NCBI GenBank assembly: GCA_902785755.1
Contig: CACZZO010000015.1
Location: 18,880-82,879 of the forward strand
Origin: an uncultured Bacteroidia bacterium
GTDB lineage: Bacteria; Bacteroidota; Bacteroidia; Bacteroidales; F082
Direction of reading: 5' to 3'
Length of the DNA: 64,000 bases
In this document: one piece after another, positions 1 to 9,330 of the stretch
Position numbering within the stretch: the first letter of the stretch is position 1
How the letters are laid out: each line of letters begins with the position of its first letter
Translations under genes and position numbers: made by a program
The notes under the pieces: model-generated
Databases searched by the model: none
What the model was told of the DNA's origin: nothing
Seen by the model: only the letters and a program-made list of their open reading frames with translations

Positions 1-167
1 TCCTTCAAGCCAGGCACGGTAGATGGCGAGACCACATTCACGATGTCGATGCGGCTGATGTCGGCATCAAAGGCATCGCGCTGCGCCGATTTCAAGCCAA
101 ACTTCTCGTAGATGGCCTTTTTCGGCAGCGACTTCTTGATTTCCGTTGTGGCAGGCAGGGCAAACAT
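1..167 (-). CDS. DUF4391 family protein, N-terminal part (runs off window)
   Basis: The reading frame begins with ATG at 167 and continues off the left edge, so only about 55 residues are visible. They start MFALPATTEIKKSLPKKAIY, which I recognise as the N-terminus of DUF4391 proteins. These are usually found beside SNF2-like helicases and DNA adenine methylases in restriction or defence loci; their biochemical role is unknown. The start codon shares one base with the stop of the upstream helicase gene (TAATG), which points to translational coupling and a shared function. The neighbour beyond the edge cannot be seen; a methyltransferase would fit. Confidence 0.72.
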   Translation of the reverse strand, partial: MFALPATTEIKKSLPKKAIYEKFGLKSAQRDAFDADISRIDIVNVVSPSTVPGLK

Positions 168-3100
168 TATCTCACGATTAAAAAGTCGATCAGTTCAAAA
201 TCATCCAAGCCTTTGATTTCCTTGGTAAAGAGTTCCGTTTGAACCCCTTCGAGGAAGCAATCCAAATCGCTCTTCTCCTTCACGTTGATGATGGACTGGA
301 TGGCCTTGCCCAGCAATTCAGAATAATGCTTCATATTCTTGCCATCCTTGGTCTCCTTGTTGAAAGCGGCACAAAGTGATTTGTCGTGCTTCGCTTTGCC
401 TTTGCATAACAACCTGAAATCGTCAAGCAATGTCTTGGGTGAAAGATGGTTCACCACTACACCACCGCCATCATCCACATACACCAAATAGAACGGATGC
501 AGTTGGTTCTTATGGTCAATGTTAACACCTTGTGACCGGTTCTTCAGCACATAAATCACCCCAGGTGGCATGCCATTGCTGCCTTTCACCACAGCGTGCA
601 TCCCGTATGGCGTGTGCTCAATGTCGTGGCCTTCGTGCATGTAATCCAACAAGTCGAGGCGGAACTCATTCAGCCCCAAGTCCATGATGCTGATGCCCGT
701 GTTCATGTCTTCAAGGTCAACGACTTCCTCCTGCAAGCGTTTGAGCTGTTGGCGACGATACTCCAAATCGCCTTTTTCTTCCACCGACAAAGGATTGTCG
801 TCGCCTGTACTGGTCAGCACCGAAATCTTCATCCTCGACTCCACGCGGCCTTTCAGGTCGATGTAATCGTCAAGCTCCATGTCGGGCCAATAGTTCACCA
901 GCTGAATCACCTCGTTTTTGCTACCGATACGGTCGATACGGCCAAACCGCTGGATGATACGGACCGGATTCCAATGGATGTCGTAATTGATCAGGTAGTC
1001 GCAGTCTTGCAGGTTTTGGCCTTCAGAGATGCAATCTGTGGCAATCAGCACATCCACCTCCTCTTTCAAGCCAGGGAACAACACATCCTTTTCTTTCGAC
1101 ACAGGCGAGAACAAGGTCAACACCGTGTTGAAGTCCATCTTCTGCTTCAGCTTGATGGTACTTTTCGCCTCAATCGTGCCTGACACCATCGCGGAATGTA
1201 ATCCAGTTTTCTCCAAAATCAACGGCGTCAAATTCTTGTAAAGATAATCGGCAGTGTCAGCGAAAGCGGTGAAAATGAGCACTTTTTTGTTTGTGCCATT
1301 GATGGGATTGGCAAACTTCGCCCTCAAATCACAGATAAGTTGCTGCAACTTGCTATCGTGTTCAGGGCTGATGTCTTTCAGCATCAGAAGCAACAAGTCG
1401 AAACGTTCTTTATCTGCGACCAGGTATCTTCGCCACGAAATGGTGTCAATATCCCGCAGGTCGATCTTGTTTTTCTTGTTGCCAATGATGGTGTCGCCTT
1501 CATCCTCTATGTCAAGGTCATCGAAATCAAATTCCTCGACATATTCCTCCTCCGTCCTCGAGTCAATCTTTTCAATCATATTGGCGATGAGCTGCTGGAT
1601 TCGGCTAATGGTCAAGCGGAACGAGTTAACCGAACTCTCGAGACGTTTTAGCATATTGATACCCATCAGGCGACGGATACCCAACTCACGGTCTTCGATG
1701 GAAAGGCGGTGTGAGCCTGTCTCAGCATCCAATTCGTCCTCGGTGTCAATGCCGTACTTGTCTTTTTTGCTCGGCAGAATAAATGCCGAAGGGGTATAAA
1801 TGGAAAGATTAAGCTGTTGGACGATTTCGATGATGTCCCTAAACGTAATAGCCTTGTCAATATCCGTTAAAGGAGGCGTTTTGGAAATGGGTTTCAAACG
1901 TGTCGGAAACTTACCAATGTCAGCCGTATCGTAAAACTGTTCAATATGTTTACGGCTTCGGGCGATGGTCACCGAATCGAGCACTTCAAAGAAATCAAAG
2001 CTCAGCGACTTCAGCAATCTTTCGGTCGTTCGGGCATCAAGTGGCAACTCTACCCATTCATTATAAGCCCGCTGCGCTTGACGGAAGATTTCATCAATGG
2101 GTTTTTCAGTTTTCAGCAGACCGTTGATTTTCGAAGCATCGCCTTCATAGGCCAGCTGCAACTGGTTCTTCAGGTCATTGAAACGGTTGTTGACTGGCGT
2201 AGCCGAAAGCATGAGCACTTTAGTTTTAACGCCCGCTTTAATCACCTTGTTCATCAAACGCAGGTAGCGGTTTTCCTTAGGGTCTTCATCATCCTCAGAA
2301 GCAGTCACCTTGCCGCCATTCCTGAAATTATGGCTTTCATCAATGACTACCAAATCATAATTGCCCCAATTGATATGGTTCAACTCCATCCCGTTCGACA
2401 CGCCTGAAGTACGCGACAAATCCGTGTGATAAAGTACATCATAACGCAACCTGTCACCTGCAATGGGGTTGTTCACATAATTGCTTCTGTAGGTCATCCA
2501 GTTGTCGCTCAGTTTCTTGGGACAAAGCACCAGCACCGACTTGTTACGGTTCTCGTAATACTTGATGACCGCCAACGCAGAGAAGGTCTTACCCAAACCC
2601 ACACTATCCGCCAAAATGCAGCCGTTGTATTTTTCAAGTTTGTTAATGATGGCCAATGCCGCATCTTTCTGGAAGTTATACAATTTGTTCCAAATTAGGC
2701 TGTTCTTAAACCCAGTCGCCTCATTGGGCAGGTCGTCTTCCGACAGGTCATCCAAAAACTCATGGAAAATATTGTAAAGCGTTACGAAGTACAGAAACTC
2801 AGGTGCATTCTCCTTATAAGCGTTTGAAATGTTGTCAATTACATCCTCCGTCACTACTTGAAGCTTTGAGCTGTCATTCCAGATTTGGTCAAACAAAGAC
2901 AAAAACTCTTTTGAAGAAGGATAATCGTTTTTCACAATCATCGTATAAGCGCTATCGCCTTTCTCACATCCTAAATCCACGGTAGTAAAACCATTCAACG
3001 GCATGTAATTGGTCTGGTCAACATTGGCAAAACCTGTCATGCTCTCGTTGGTCTTGTTTGACTTGAAGCAAGCCTTTTGCCTAATCCATTCCGCACATTC

Positions 3101-3406
3101 CTTAGCGATGGCCTTTTGCGTCAACTCATTCCTCAATTTGATCTCAAACTCGGATCCATACAGACTTCTCTCACGACACAACCGAGGGATATAGAACTCA
3201 CGCTTTTGCTTACTCACTTTGTCCGTGGTAAAAGTGGGCGACGTGAAGATGAAGCGAAGCTCCTTGATGTCCTTCAGCTGCTCTTTCAACTCCTGAAAAG
3301 CATAAATCGAAAAACATGAAGCTGCAATGGAAATCTTGCTTTCGGGCTTGATTTCCACCATCAAGTCATTTTTGAGGGTTTTGGATATGTTATTGATGAT
3401 TTCCAT
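167..3406 (-). CDS. SNF2/SF2-type helicase with N-terminal PLD-like region, probable defence locus
   Basis: A protein of about 1,079 residues with a complete SF2 helicase core. Walker A is DSVGLGKT near residue 267, the DESH box is near 356, motif III is LSATPVNN, and the C-terminal helicase lobe holds ATDCISEGQNLQ and the arginine-finger motif QRFGRIDRIGS. An acidic insertion (EEYVEEFDFDDLDIEDEGD) lies between the lobes. The first 250 residues resemble the PLD-like N-terminal region of defence-associated helicases, but I see no clear HKD motif. The start MEIINNIS is chosen over an upstream ATG, 15 codons earlier, because it leaves a normal spacer after rdgB. Translation is coupled to DUF4391 by TAATG. 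Likely an ATP-driven DNA translocase of a restriction-like system. This is inferred, since no methylase is visible. Confidence 0.85.
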   Translation of the reverse strand: MEIINNISKTLKNDLMVEIKPESKISIAASCFSIYAFQELKEQLKDIKELRFIFTSPTFTTDKVSKQKREFYIPRLCRERSLYGSEFEIKLRNELTQKAIAKECAEWIRQKACFKSNKTNESMTGFANVDQTNYMPLNGFTTVDLGCEKGDSAYTMIVKNDYPSSKEFLSLFDQIWNDSSKLQVVTEDVIDNISNAYKENAPEFLYFVTLYNIFHEFLDDLSEDDLPNEATGFKNSLIWNKLYNFQKDAALAIINKLEKYNGCILADSVGLGKTFSALAVIKYYENRNKSVLVLCPKKLSDNWMTYRSNYVNNPIAGDRLRYDVLYHTDLSRTSGVSNGMELNHINWGNYDLVVIDESHNFRNGGKVTASEDDEDPKENRYLRLMNKVIKAGVKTKVLMLSATPVNNRFNDLKNQLQLAYEGDASKINGLLKTEKPIDEIFRQAQRAYNEWVELPLDARTTERLLKSLSFDFFEVLDSVTIARSRKHIEQFYDTADIGKFPTRLKPISKTPPLTDIDKAITFRDIIEIVQQLNLSIYTPSAFILPSKKDKYGIDTEDELDAETGSHRLSIEDRELGIRRLMGINMLKRLESSVNSFRLTISRIQQLIANMIEKIDSRTEEEYVEEFDFDDLDIEDEGDTIIGNKKNKIDLRDIDTISWRRYLVADKERFDLLLLMLKDISPEHDSKLQQLICDLRAKFANPINGTNKKVLIFTAFADTADYLYKNLTPLILEKTGLHSAMVSGTIEAKSTIKLKQKMDFNTVLTLFSPVSKEKDVLFPGLKEEVDVLIATDCISEGQNLQDCDYLINYDIHWNPVRIIQRFGRIDRIGSKNEVIQLVNYWPDMELDDYIDLKGRVESRMKISVLTSTGDDNPLSVEEKGDLEYRRQQLKRLQEEVVDLEDMNTGISIMDLGLNEFRLDLLDYMHEGHDIEHTPYGMHAVVKGSNGMPPGVIYVLKNRSQGVNIDHKNQLHPFYLVYVDDGGGVVVNHLSPKTLLDDFRLLCKGKAKHDKSLCAAFNKETKDGKNMKHYSELLGKAIQSIINVKEKSDLDCFLEGVQTELFTKEIKGLDDFELIDFLIVR

Positions 3407-3470
3407 ATAAGTGGTCACAAAAATAGAATTACAAATAACCCACTTTGGCACGACATGGCAACTGAGACCA

Positions 3471-4049
3471 TCATATTCCCCTCAAAAACCCAATCAATTT
3501 CTGCGTAGCCCTTCCTCGGTGACTGATGGCGTTTTTCTCTTCGAGGCCCAATTCGGCGAAGGTTTGGTCGTAGCCGTCGGGCTGGAAGATGGGGTCGTAG
3601 CCGAAGCCTTCGGTGCCGCGCTGCTGCTCGGTGATTTGTCCGTCGCAGCGGCCTTCGAAAAAGTAGGATTTCCCGTTGAGGTTCAAGGCGATGCAGGTTC
3701 GGAAGGCCGCCTTGCGGTTGGCTTGGCCTTTCATGGCGGCCAGCATTTTGTCCACATTGTCCTGATAGCTGCAATGCTCGCCGGCATAACGCGCCGAATA
3801 CACGCCCGGCGCGCCGTTCAAGGCTTCCACTTCGAGGCCGGTGTCATCGGCGAAGCAGTCGATGTGGTAGCGGCTCGTAATAAAATCCGCCTTGATTTTG
3901 GCGTTGCCCTCGATGGTGTCGGCGTCCTCGATGATTTCCTCGTGGCAGCCGATGTCGTCGAGGCTCAAGACCTCATAGAGGCCATCCATGATTTCGCGCA
4001 TTTCGCGCAGTTTGTTCTTGTTGTTGGTGGCGAAGACGATTTGTTTCAT
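3471..4049 (-). CDS. rdgB: XTP/dITP diphosphatase (non-canonical purine NTP pyrophosphatase)
   Basis: Hydrolyses ITP, dITP and XTP to monophosphates, clearing deaminated purines from the nucleotide pool. The 192-residue protein has the typical N-terminus [17 protein letters not shown] with the substrate-binding TNNxxK, the catalytic region [17 protein letters not shown], and the C-terminal SHRGRA motif. Length is normal for the family. The ATG at 4049 overlaps the TGA of ung in the arrangement ATGA, so the two genes form a translationally coupled pair; an ATG three codons upstream would lie inside ung. The pairing is sensible: both enzymes keep damaged or wrong bases out of DNA. Confidence 0.95.
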   Translation of the reverse strand: MKQIVFATNNKNKLREMREIMDGLYEVLSLDDIGCHEEIIEDADTIEGNAKIKADFITSRYHIDCFADDTGLEVEALNGAPGVYSARYAGEHCSYQDNVDKMLAAMKGQANRKAAFRTCIALNLNGKSYFFEGRCDGQITEQQRGTEGFGYDPIFQPDGYDQTFAELGLEEKNAISHRGRATQKLIGFLRGI

Positions 4050-4723
4050 AAGCTCCAATCAATAGGTTCTATTCCGTTCTGTTTCAGATAATTGTTCGTT
4101 TGTGAAAAATGATGGCAACCGAAAAACCCTCGGCTTGCCGACAGCGGCGACGGATGCACCGACTTCAGAATCAAGTGCTTGAAGGGGTCAATCAGGGCTT
4201 GTTTGGCGATGGCGTAGTTGCCCCAAAGGATGAAGACGAGATGCTCACGTTGCTCAGAAAGGGCACGGATGGCCGCGTCGGTGAACTGTTCCCAGCCGTG
4301 GCGCGAGTGTGAGGCGGCTTGTCCAGCCCTTACCGTCAATGAAGCGTTCAAGAGCAACACCCCTTCCTTTGCCCATTTCTCAAGATTGCCCGACCGCGCG
4401 ATAGGCACGCCCAAGTCGTCATGCAGTTCCTTGAAAATGTTCTGCAAACTCGGTGGGAACGGCACACCATCAGGCACCGAAAACGATAGTCCGTGTGCCT
4501 GTCCTGGGCCGTGATATGGGTCTTGACCTAAAATCACGACCTTCACCTTGTCGAAAGGCGTGAGGTTGAAAGCGTTGAAAATCAACGATCCAGGGGGATA
4601 GACGGCGTATTGCCGTTTCTCGCTCACCAAAAAAGATTTCAGGTCAGCGAAATAGGGTGCCTCGAATTGAGGTCGCAGCACTTGATACCAGCTTTCATCA
4701 ATATTGGGTTTCTTTACTTCCAT
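4046..4723 (-). CDS. ung: Uracil-DNA glycosylase, family 1
   Basis: Removes uracil from DNA, starting base excision repair. The 225-residue product carries the water-activating motif [16 protein letters not shown] (catalytic Asp near residue 68), the uracil-specificity region [10 protein letters not shown], and the DNA-intercalating motif [13 protein letters not shown]. The start [16 protein letters not shown] at 4723 gives the standard family length; a longer frame exists upstream but adds non-conserved residues. First gene of a coupled pair with rdgB (4-base overlap). It is divergent from the small lipoprotein gene at 4798, so the roughly 75 bases between hold both promoters. Confidence 0.96.
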   Translation of the reverse strand: MEVKKPNIDESWYQVLRPQFEAPYFADLKSFLVSEKRQYAVYPPGSLIFNAFNLTPFDKVKVVILGQDPYHGPGQAHGLSFSVPDGVPFPPSLQNIFKELHDDLGVPIARSGNLEKWAKEGVLLLNASLTVRAGQAASHSRHGWEQFTDAAIRALSEQREHLVFILWGNYAIAKQALIDPFKHLILKSVHPSPLSASRGFFGCHHFSQTNNYLKQNGIEPIDWSL

Positions 4724-4797
4724 ATCCACAAAATTTCTGCAAAGATGGTAATAATTCGCGAAAAAATCCGTTACTTTGCAAGTCAAATTACATAGCT

Positions 4798-4929
4798 ATG
4801 AAGAAAAAACTTGCCATCACTCTGCTAATCGCCTTTGTTTCAGGCATTATCCTGACCTCCTGCGGGTCGAGCAAGAGTTGCCCCGCCTACGGCGAATCGC
4901 AAAAGTACATCAAGGAAACGCGCTATTAA
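4798..4929 (+). CDS. Small lipoprotein of 43 residues
   Basis: A tiny gene encoding a typical lipoprotein: basic start MKKK, hydrophobic stretch LAITLLIAFVSGIILTS, lipobox cysteine in LTSCGSS, then a short tail ending YIKETRY. Similar short lipoproteins with a CGSSKSCPAYG-like motif occur in Bacteroidota, usually just before another envelope gene; function is unknown. It sits 23 bases before the outer-membrane protein gene, so the two are probably co-transcribed. A promoter-like TTACTTTG lies just upstream at 4771-4778. The length is short, but the lipobox and promoter support a real gene. Confidence 0.75.
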   Translation: MKKKLAITLLIAFVSGIILTSCGSSKSCPAYGESQKYIKETRY

Positions 4930-4952
4930 TACAGGTGTTGGGAGGCATGGCC

Positions 4953-5741
4953 ATGATTGCCCTCAAACGACCCTTGCTGCACATCCTCATGTTCACGCTT
5001 TTGGGAGCGTGCCCTTTTTTATTGTCCGCACAAAACATTGACATCCAAAGTGATGACGACAAACCCATTGAAGAAAGGTTGGTCTACACCCGCCAAAACA
5101 CTTTCAAAGTGGCCATCCATTCTCAAGGGTTCGGGATAGGATTCAACATCGGGAAAATCAAGACCATCAACCGGACAACGAACTGGGTTGCCGAAGCTGT
5201 TTCGCTACATTCGCCCAAGGAAATCAAGACCGTGACCATCTCGCAATACAACACGCGGCCTTTCGTTTACGGCAAGCTGAACCATGCCTTTGTCCTTCGT
5301 TTCGGTTATGGCGAAAGCCGACGTATTTTCGGGAAACCTTATTGGGGCGGCATCGAAACGCGCTGGAACTATGGATTGGGAGCATCGTTGGCCTTGCTCA
5401 AGCCCTATTATTACTATGTGGTCACCTACCAACCCTCTTCTTCTGGCGGATACATCGAAAAAATCGACGAACAAACCTTCCAATCGGACATCGACATCCT
5501 CAGCAGGGCACCGTTCACCAAAGGTATTGCCGAAACCAAGTTTTCTCCCGGCGCACACGCCTCGGTAGGCCTCAGTTTCGAATTCGGCAAGTCGCGAACA
5601 CGAGTTAGGGCCATCAACCTCGAAGTGAAAGCCGAGTATTTCCCATTGGGAGCCGCCATCATGGCATCGGATCGCAACAAGTGGTTCTACCTTACCTTCA
5701 TGCTGTCGTACAATTGGGGTTCAAGGTTCAATAATTATTGA
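4953..5741 (+). CDS. Predicted outer-membrane beta-barrel protein, unknown function
   Basis: About 262 residues with an N-terminal signal peptide (hydrophobic LLHILMFTLLGACPFLLSAQ, cleavage after SAQ), then alternating polar and aromatic strands such as HAFVLRFGYG and KWFYLTFMLSYNWGSRF. This suggests a small periplasm-facing segment and a beta-barrel. I do not recognise a named family beyond outer-membrane protein. The start at 4953 is chosen because a GGAGG lies seven bases upstream; an ATG six bases earlier is possible but too close to that sequence. Probably in an operon with the preceding small lipoprotein, perhaps as partners in the envelope. Confidence 0.7.
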   Translation: MIALKRPLLHILMFTLLGACPFLLSAQNIDIQSDDDKPIEERLVYTRQNTFKVAIHSQGFGIGFNIGKIKTINRTTNWVAEAVSLHSPKEIKTVTISQYNTRPFVYGKLNHAFVLRFGYGESRRIFGKPYWGGIETRWNYGLGASLALLKPYYYYVVTYQPSSSGGYIEKIDEQTFQSDIDILSRAPFTKGIAETKFSPGAHASVGLSFEFGKSRTRVRAINLEVKAEYFPLGAAIMASDRNKWFYLTFMLSYNWGSRFNNY

Positions 5742-5808
5742 TTTAGAATCGCTTAACACAGATGAAGCAAAGGAAGCGAATTTTTTCAGAAAAAAATTCC
5801 CTTTTTTT

Positions 5809-5838
5809 CTTGCAGCATTTAAAAAAAGCGTATTTTTG
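5809..5838 (+). promoter_or_regulatory. Promoter of tRNA-Gln
   Basis: A TTG at 5810-5812 is followed after 18 bases by TATTTTTG at 5831-5838, matching the Bacteroidota -33/-7 pattern. The tRNA begins 13 bases further on. A hairpin-like inverted repeat (about 5780-5800) before it may end transcription from the outer-membrane protein gene. Confidence 0.7.
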
Positions 5839-5851
5839 CAGCCGATTTTGA

Positions 5852-5921
5852 TGCCCAATGGTGTAATGGCAGCACAACTGACTCTGGATCAGTTAGTCTA
5901 GGTTCGAATCCTGGTTGGGCA
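5852..5921 (+). tRNA. tRNA-Gln (anticodon CTG)
   Basis: A cloverleaf can be drawn. The acceptor stem is TGCCCAA pairing with TTGGGCA. The anticodon stem ACTGA/TCAGT encloses the loop CTCTGGA with anticodon CTG, reading the glutamine codon CAG. The T-arm carries GGTTCGAATCC. The CCA end is not encoded as such. A strong promoter precedes it and a perfect terminator hairpin follows, so it is a single-gene transcription unit. Confidence 0.93.
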
Positions 5922-5930
5922 ACAAAAACA

Positions 5931-5977
5931 ACCGCTGCAACTCAAGATAATCAAGTAGTTGCAGCGGTTTTGTTTTT
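5931..5977 (+). terminator. Rho-independent terminator after tRNA-Gln
   Basis: A perfect 12-base stem, ACCGCTGCAACT (5931-5942) with AGTTGCAGCGGT (5957-5968), is followed by TTTGTTTTT. It may also serve the oppositely oriented ATPase gene that ends at 6011. Confidence 0.9.
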
Positions 5978-6010
5978 GCAAGAAATCAGCCCAAGCAAGT
6001 GATGTTGTGA

Positions 6011-7579
6011 CTATTTCTTCTTGAAAATGCTACCCAAAATTGAGCGCACTATCGAGTTGCCAAGGTTCCGGCCTATGGTCGTAGCGGTCGTGTTGAGCGT
6101 CTTTTCCAATGCTTTCGCGCCCACCGATTTCTTTTTCCTTGTTGTGGTCGTCGACCTTGAAGAGGTGCTTCTTGCGCGTTCTTTCTCCTTGGCTTCCTTG
6201 GCCTTGCGCTTTTCTTCCTCCTCGGCCTCTTTCTGGAGACGTTTTTCCTCCTGTTTTTGTTGCGCGACGAGGACTTCATAGGCGCTTTCGCGGTCGAAGC
6301 TCTTGTCATACACGCCGTAGATGCGCGATTTGCGAATCAAGTCGCGGCGCTGGTCGTCGGTGATGGCCCCGATTTGGCTCAATGGGAATAGGATTTTGGC
6401 GCGTTCCACGATGCTGGGCGCACCTTTTTCATCCAAGAAGGAAACCAAAGCCTCGCCGGTGCCAAGCTCAAGGATGGCTGTTTCAGTGTTGAAGTTCGGA
6501 TTGGCGCGGAAGGTTTGCGCAGCGGCTTTCACGGCCTTTTGTTCCTTGGGAGTGTAGGCGCGAAGTCCGTGCAAAACGCGATTGCCAAGCTGACCGGCAA
6601 TGGCATCCGGGATGTCGTCGGGGCTTTGGGTGATGAAATACACGCCCACGCCCTTCGAGCGCACCAAACGAATGACCTGCTCAATCTTGTCGACCAATGC
6701 CTTCGAGGTGTCCTTGAAAAGCATGTGAGCCTCATCGAAGAAGAAGATGAGCTTAGGCAGCGGCAGGTCGCCGACCTCGGGCAGTTGGGTGTAGAGTTCG
6801 CTCAACAGCCAAAGCAGGAAAGTGGAATAGAGCTTGGGATTGAGCATCAGCTTGTCAGCAGCCAAAACGTTCATCACGCCACGCCCACCCTCGGTTTGGA
6901 GGAAGTCGAACACATTGAACGAAGGCTCGCCGAAGAACAAGTCGCCGCCCTCGGCTTCCAAAGCCAACAAAGCACGTTGGATGGCCCCAACGCTTACTGA
7001 AGACACGGTGCCGTATGTTGTGGTGAACTCCTTGGCGTTTTTGGCCACATAGTCGAGCATGAGGCGCAAGTCCTTCATGTCGATAAGAAGCAGACCTCGG
7101 TCGTCGGCGATTTTGAAGACGATGTTGAGGATTCCCGTTTGGGTTTCGTTGAGGCCGAGAAGTCGGGCCAAGAGTTGCGGTCCCATGTCGGAGATGGTGG
7201 CGCGGAGCGGATGGCCTTGTTCGCCAAACACATCGAAGAAGCGCGTGGGGCAACCGCTAAAGAGTTGAGAGTTGAAAGTTGAGCGTTGAGAGTTGTCGCC
7301 TTCGGCGTTTTCAACTGGGAAGAACTCTGGAAGGCGTTTCTCGATGAAACTGCTCATTTTTCCCGCTTGGCTGATGCCTGAGAGGTCGCCTTTCATGTCG
7401 GCCATAAAGCAGGGCACACCTGCCTGACTGAAGGTTTCGGCCAACACTTGCAGAGTGACGGTCTTACCCGTTCCCGTGGCTCCAGCAATCAAGCCGTGGC
7501 GGTTGGCCATTTTGCCCGTCATAAAAATGGGTCCGTTGTCGCAATGCGCGATGTAGAGTTGTTTGTTTTCAGTGTACAT
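6011..7579 (-). CDS. HerA-like ATPase, DUF853 family
   Basis: A 522-residue P-loop ATPase of the FtsK-HerA group. Walker A is GATGTGKT (residues 33-40), Walker B is [11 protein letters not shown], and a later stretch [10 protein letters not shown] is typical of DUF853 proteins. The family is widespread; the substrate is thought to be DNA, but no clear function is established. The C-terminal 100 residues are a highly charged Lys/Glu coiled coil followed by a Ser/Thr/Lys linker. Around residue 100 there is an extra loop ([14 protein letters not shown]) encoded by five 7-base repeat units, absent from what I recall of the family. The start MYTENKQL at 7579 avoids overlap with trmB; the gap to trmB is 35 bases. 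Confidence 0.88.
   Translation of the reverse strand: MYTENKQLYIAHCDNGPIFMTGKMANRHGLIAGATGTGKTVTLQVLAETFSQAGVPCFMADMKGDLSGISQAGKMSSFIEKRLPEFFPVENAEGDNSQRSTFNSQLFSGCPTRFFDVFGEQGHPLRATISDMGPQLLARLLGLNETQTGILNIVFKIADDRGLLLIDMKDLRLMLDYVAKNAKEFTTTYGTVSSVSVGAIQRALLALEAEGGDLFFGEPSFNVFDFLQTEGGRGVMNVLAADKLMLNPKLYSTFLLWLLSELYTQLPEVGDLPLPKLIFFFDEAHMLFKDTSKALVDKIEQVIRLVRSKGVGVYFITQSPDDIPDAIAGQLGNRVLHGLRAYTPKEQKAVKAAAQTFRANPNFNTETAILELGTGEALVSFLDEKGAPSIVERAKILFPLSQIGAITDDQRRDLIRKSRIYGVYDKSFDRESAYEVLVAQQKQEEKRLQKEAEEEEKRKAKEAKEKERARSTSSRSTTTTRKKKSVGAKALEKTLNTTATTIGRNLGNSIVRSILGSIFKKK
7262..7296 (-). repeat. Five-unit 7-base tandem repeat inside the DUF853 gene
   Basis: Read on the minus strand, the units are variants of CAACTCT (three exact, two with substitutions). 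They encode a Ser/Gln/Leu-Thr-rich loop. Since seven is not a multiple of three, gain or loss of one unit would shift the reading frame. The same repeat occurs in mfd at 44148-44182. Confidence 0.85.
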
Positions 7580-7614
7580 ATTGTTGAAGTGTTGATTGTT
7601 TAATCGTTTAATTG

Positions 7615-8298
7615 TTAAGAGTTTATCTTGAATCGAATATACTTGATAGTCAACCCTTGGTCGAGCCACATCTGTTCGTAGAAGGTGCGGATGGTCTTCA
7701 CTTCGAGGTTGTCGTCATTTGCGTAAAGATCATCTGTGGCATATAGTAGTGGAAGACCTTGTTTTTCAACTACATCATGCAGTGTAAACTCGTACATTAT
7801 GGGACTATCCGTCTTGAGGTTAAGGATGCCGTCGGGACGGACAATTTTGCGGTATCGCTCCAAAAACTCAGGCGAAGTGAGACGGTGCCGCGCATTGCGC
7901 ACGCCCTCGCCCGGATGCGGGTCGGGGAAAGTGACCCAGATTTCGGAAACCTCGTCCTTGGCGAAAAAATGTTCAATCTGGTCGATACGGGCGCGAAGGA
8001 ACGCCACATTTTTCATGCCTTCCTCATTGCTCTGCTTCAGGCCTCGCCAAATCCTTGCGCCTTTGATGTCCACACCTATATAATTAATGTCACGATGGGC
8101 ACGAGCCAAGCCCACCGTGTATTCGCCCTTGCCGCAGCCCAATTCGAGCACAATGGGGTTGTCGTTGTTGAAAAACTCTTCGTGCCACTTGCCTTGCAAC
8201 GGAAAACCTTCTTCCATAATACGCTCATAACTGTATTCGAACAGGTTAGGGAATGTCTTGTTCTCGGCGAAACGCTCTAATTTGTTCTTTTTTGACAT
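7615..8298 (-). CDS. trmB: tRNA (guanine-N7-)-methyltransferase
   Basis: Methylates G46 in the variable loop of many tRNAs using S-adenosylmethionine. The 227-residue protein has the SAM-binding motif [16 protein letters not shown], the motif WVTFPDPHP, which is diagnostic of TrmB (normally FPDPWxKxRH in proteobacteria), and a C-terminal TFYEQMW region. Length is standard. ATG at 8298 opens [18 protein letters not shown], typical for Bacteroidota TrmB. The downstream DUF853 gene follows after 35 bases. That gap holds the sequence TTGTTTAATCGTTTAATTG, resembling a low-complexity repeat also seen at 51810-51850. Confidence 0.94.
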   Translation of the reverse strand: MSKKNKLERFAENKTFPNLFEYSYERIMEEGFPLQGKWHEEFFNNDNPIVLELGCGKGEYTVGLARAHRDINYIGVDIKGARIWRGLKQSNEEGMKNVAFLRARIDQIEHFFAKDEVSEIWVTFPDPHPGEGVRNARHRLTSPEFLERYRKIVRPDGILNLKTDSPIMYEFTLHDVVEKQGLPLLYATDDLYANDDNLEVKTIRTFYEQMWLDQGLTIKYIRFKINS

Positions 8299-8316
8299 AT
8301 TTTTTCGGTTTTTTTA

Positions 8317-8385
8317 CGAAATCGGCAGGGGTTCCGCTACGCTTCACCGCCTGCCTAATATCCTACGCCCCTACGGGGCTATTTC
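8317..8385 (-). repeat. Dispersed extragenic repeat, copy 1
   Basis: This segment between the SPOR gene and trmB matches, in opposite orientation, the segment near 31812-31870. Both contain the core GATATTAGGCAGGCGGTGAA and end in GGAACCCCTGCCGA. It contains short inverted repeats and no open frame of its own. The 3' end of the SPOR gene reaches slightly into it. Confidence 0.8.
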
Positions 8386-9329
8386 AAAATCCAGCCTTTG
8401 CCTTTGCCCGATTCGCGGATTTCACGAAGGGCGGCATAGGCTTCCTCTTCGGTATTGTAGCGGTCGTAGGCCACAAACCAACGCTCGCCATGCTGTTCCA
8501 TGAAGGCATTCGGGAATCCCTTGTTTCTCAACGAAATGACAACACGCTGGGCAAAATCCACTTGATCGTAGCATCCTGCAATGATGCGGATGGTGTCTTT
8601 TCTCGGCGTCTCATAATATGGTTTGCTCAACTCCTCCCTAATCATCCGATCAACCATTTCAGCAATCTTTTCTTCGGTCAACCCGCCTTCGCTTGGAGCT
8701 TCGTTCGTCTGGGTTTGCGTTTCCGCATATTGCTCCTTGTAATCGTCCTTGTGCAGAAACACCTTGTAATAGAACCACCCACTCAAAACGAGCGCCAAAG
8801 CCAGCATAATCACCCAAACCCCTTTCTCGACTTTCACTGAATCCTCCTCTGGTTCCGCATCATTCTTTTCCTCCACTTTTTGCATTGTTTCTTTCCTGAC
8901 CTCCTCGTTTTCCGTCGCAACCCAATCGAAATCATGCAATCCAAAGGAATCAGGATTGTAGTTTACGGTATTTTCAGGCTCAAAAACAAGCTCATTATCA
9001 GAGTTATAAGACAATGCGCCGATACGATCCAAAGCCACCTTCTCACCTTTCTTCAACTTGTCGAATGTATCCGTCACAAACAACATCAACTGCTGGTTTG
9101 CGCGGGCTTTGTTCCAATCGTTCCGCTCCGCAATATAATTGATAATCAAATCATTGTCTTCACGATGATTCGCGTCAAACCCAACCTCGCACGAAGGTGA
9201 CACAAAACGGTTCGTTTCCACATTCACCTTTGCCGAAACCTCATGCCGCACGAAGGCACCCAAGCCGGGCACCACAACGGTATCGCGGACAAACAAAAGT
9301 TCCGATATGGCTTCAACAATCGAAATCAT
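8379..9329 (-). CDS. SPOR-domain protein with N-terminal HU/CCDC81-like domain
   Basis: A 316-residue membrane protein. Residues 1-130 match the bacterial HU-CCDC81-like double domain (VVVPGLGAFVRHE, GEKVALDRIGAL). A single membrane helix WVIMLALALVLSGWFYY follows, then a linker, then a C-terminal SPOR domain (IIAGCYDQVDFAQRVVISL to the end), which normally binds denuded peptidoglycan at the division site. In Bacteroidota this architecture is thought to link the cell envelope to division. It begins one base after the kdsB stop codon, so the two genes form an operon. Confidence 0.88.
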   Translation of the reverse strand: MISIVEAISELLFVRDTVVVPGLGAFVRHEVSAKVNVETNRFVSPSCEVGFDANHREDNDLIINYIAERNDWNKARANQQLMLFVTDTFDKLKKGEKVALDRIGALSYNSDNELVFEPENTVNYNPDSFGLHDFDWVATENEEVRKETMQKVEEKNDAEPEEDSVKVEKGVWVIMLALALVLSGWFYYKVFLHKDDYKEQYAETQTQTNEAPSEGGLTEEKIAEMVDRMIREELSKPYYETPRKDTIRIIAGCYDQVDFAQRVVISLRNKGFPNAFMEQHGERWFVAYDRYNTEEEAYAALREIRESGKGKGWILK

Positions 9330-9330
9330 A

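Noticed and set aside
5780..5800. Terminator of the outer-membrane protein gene (GAATTTTTT/AAAAAATTC)
   Set aside because: The stem is only A-T apart from one pair, so too weak to list with confidence.
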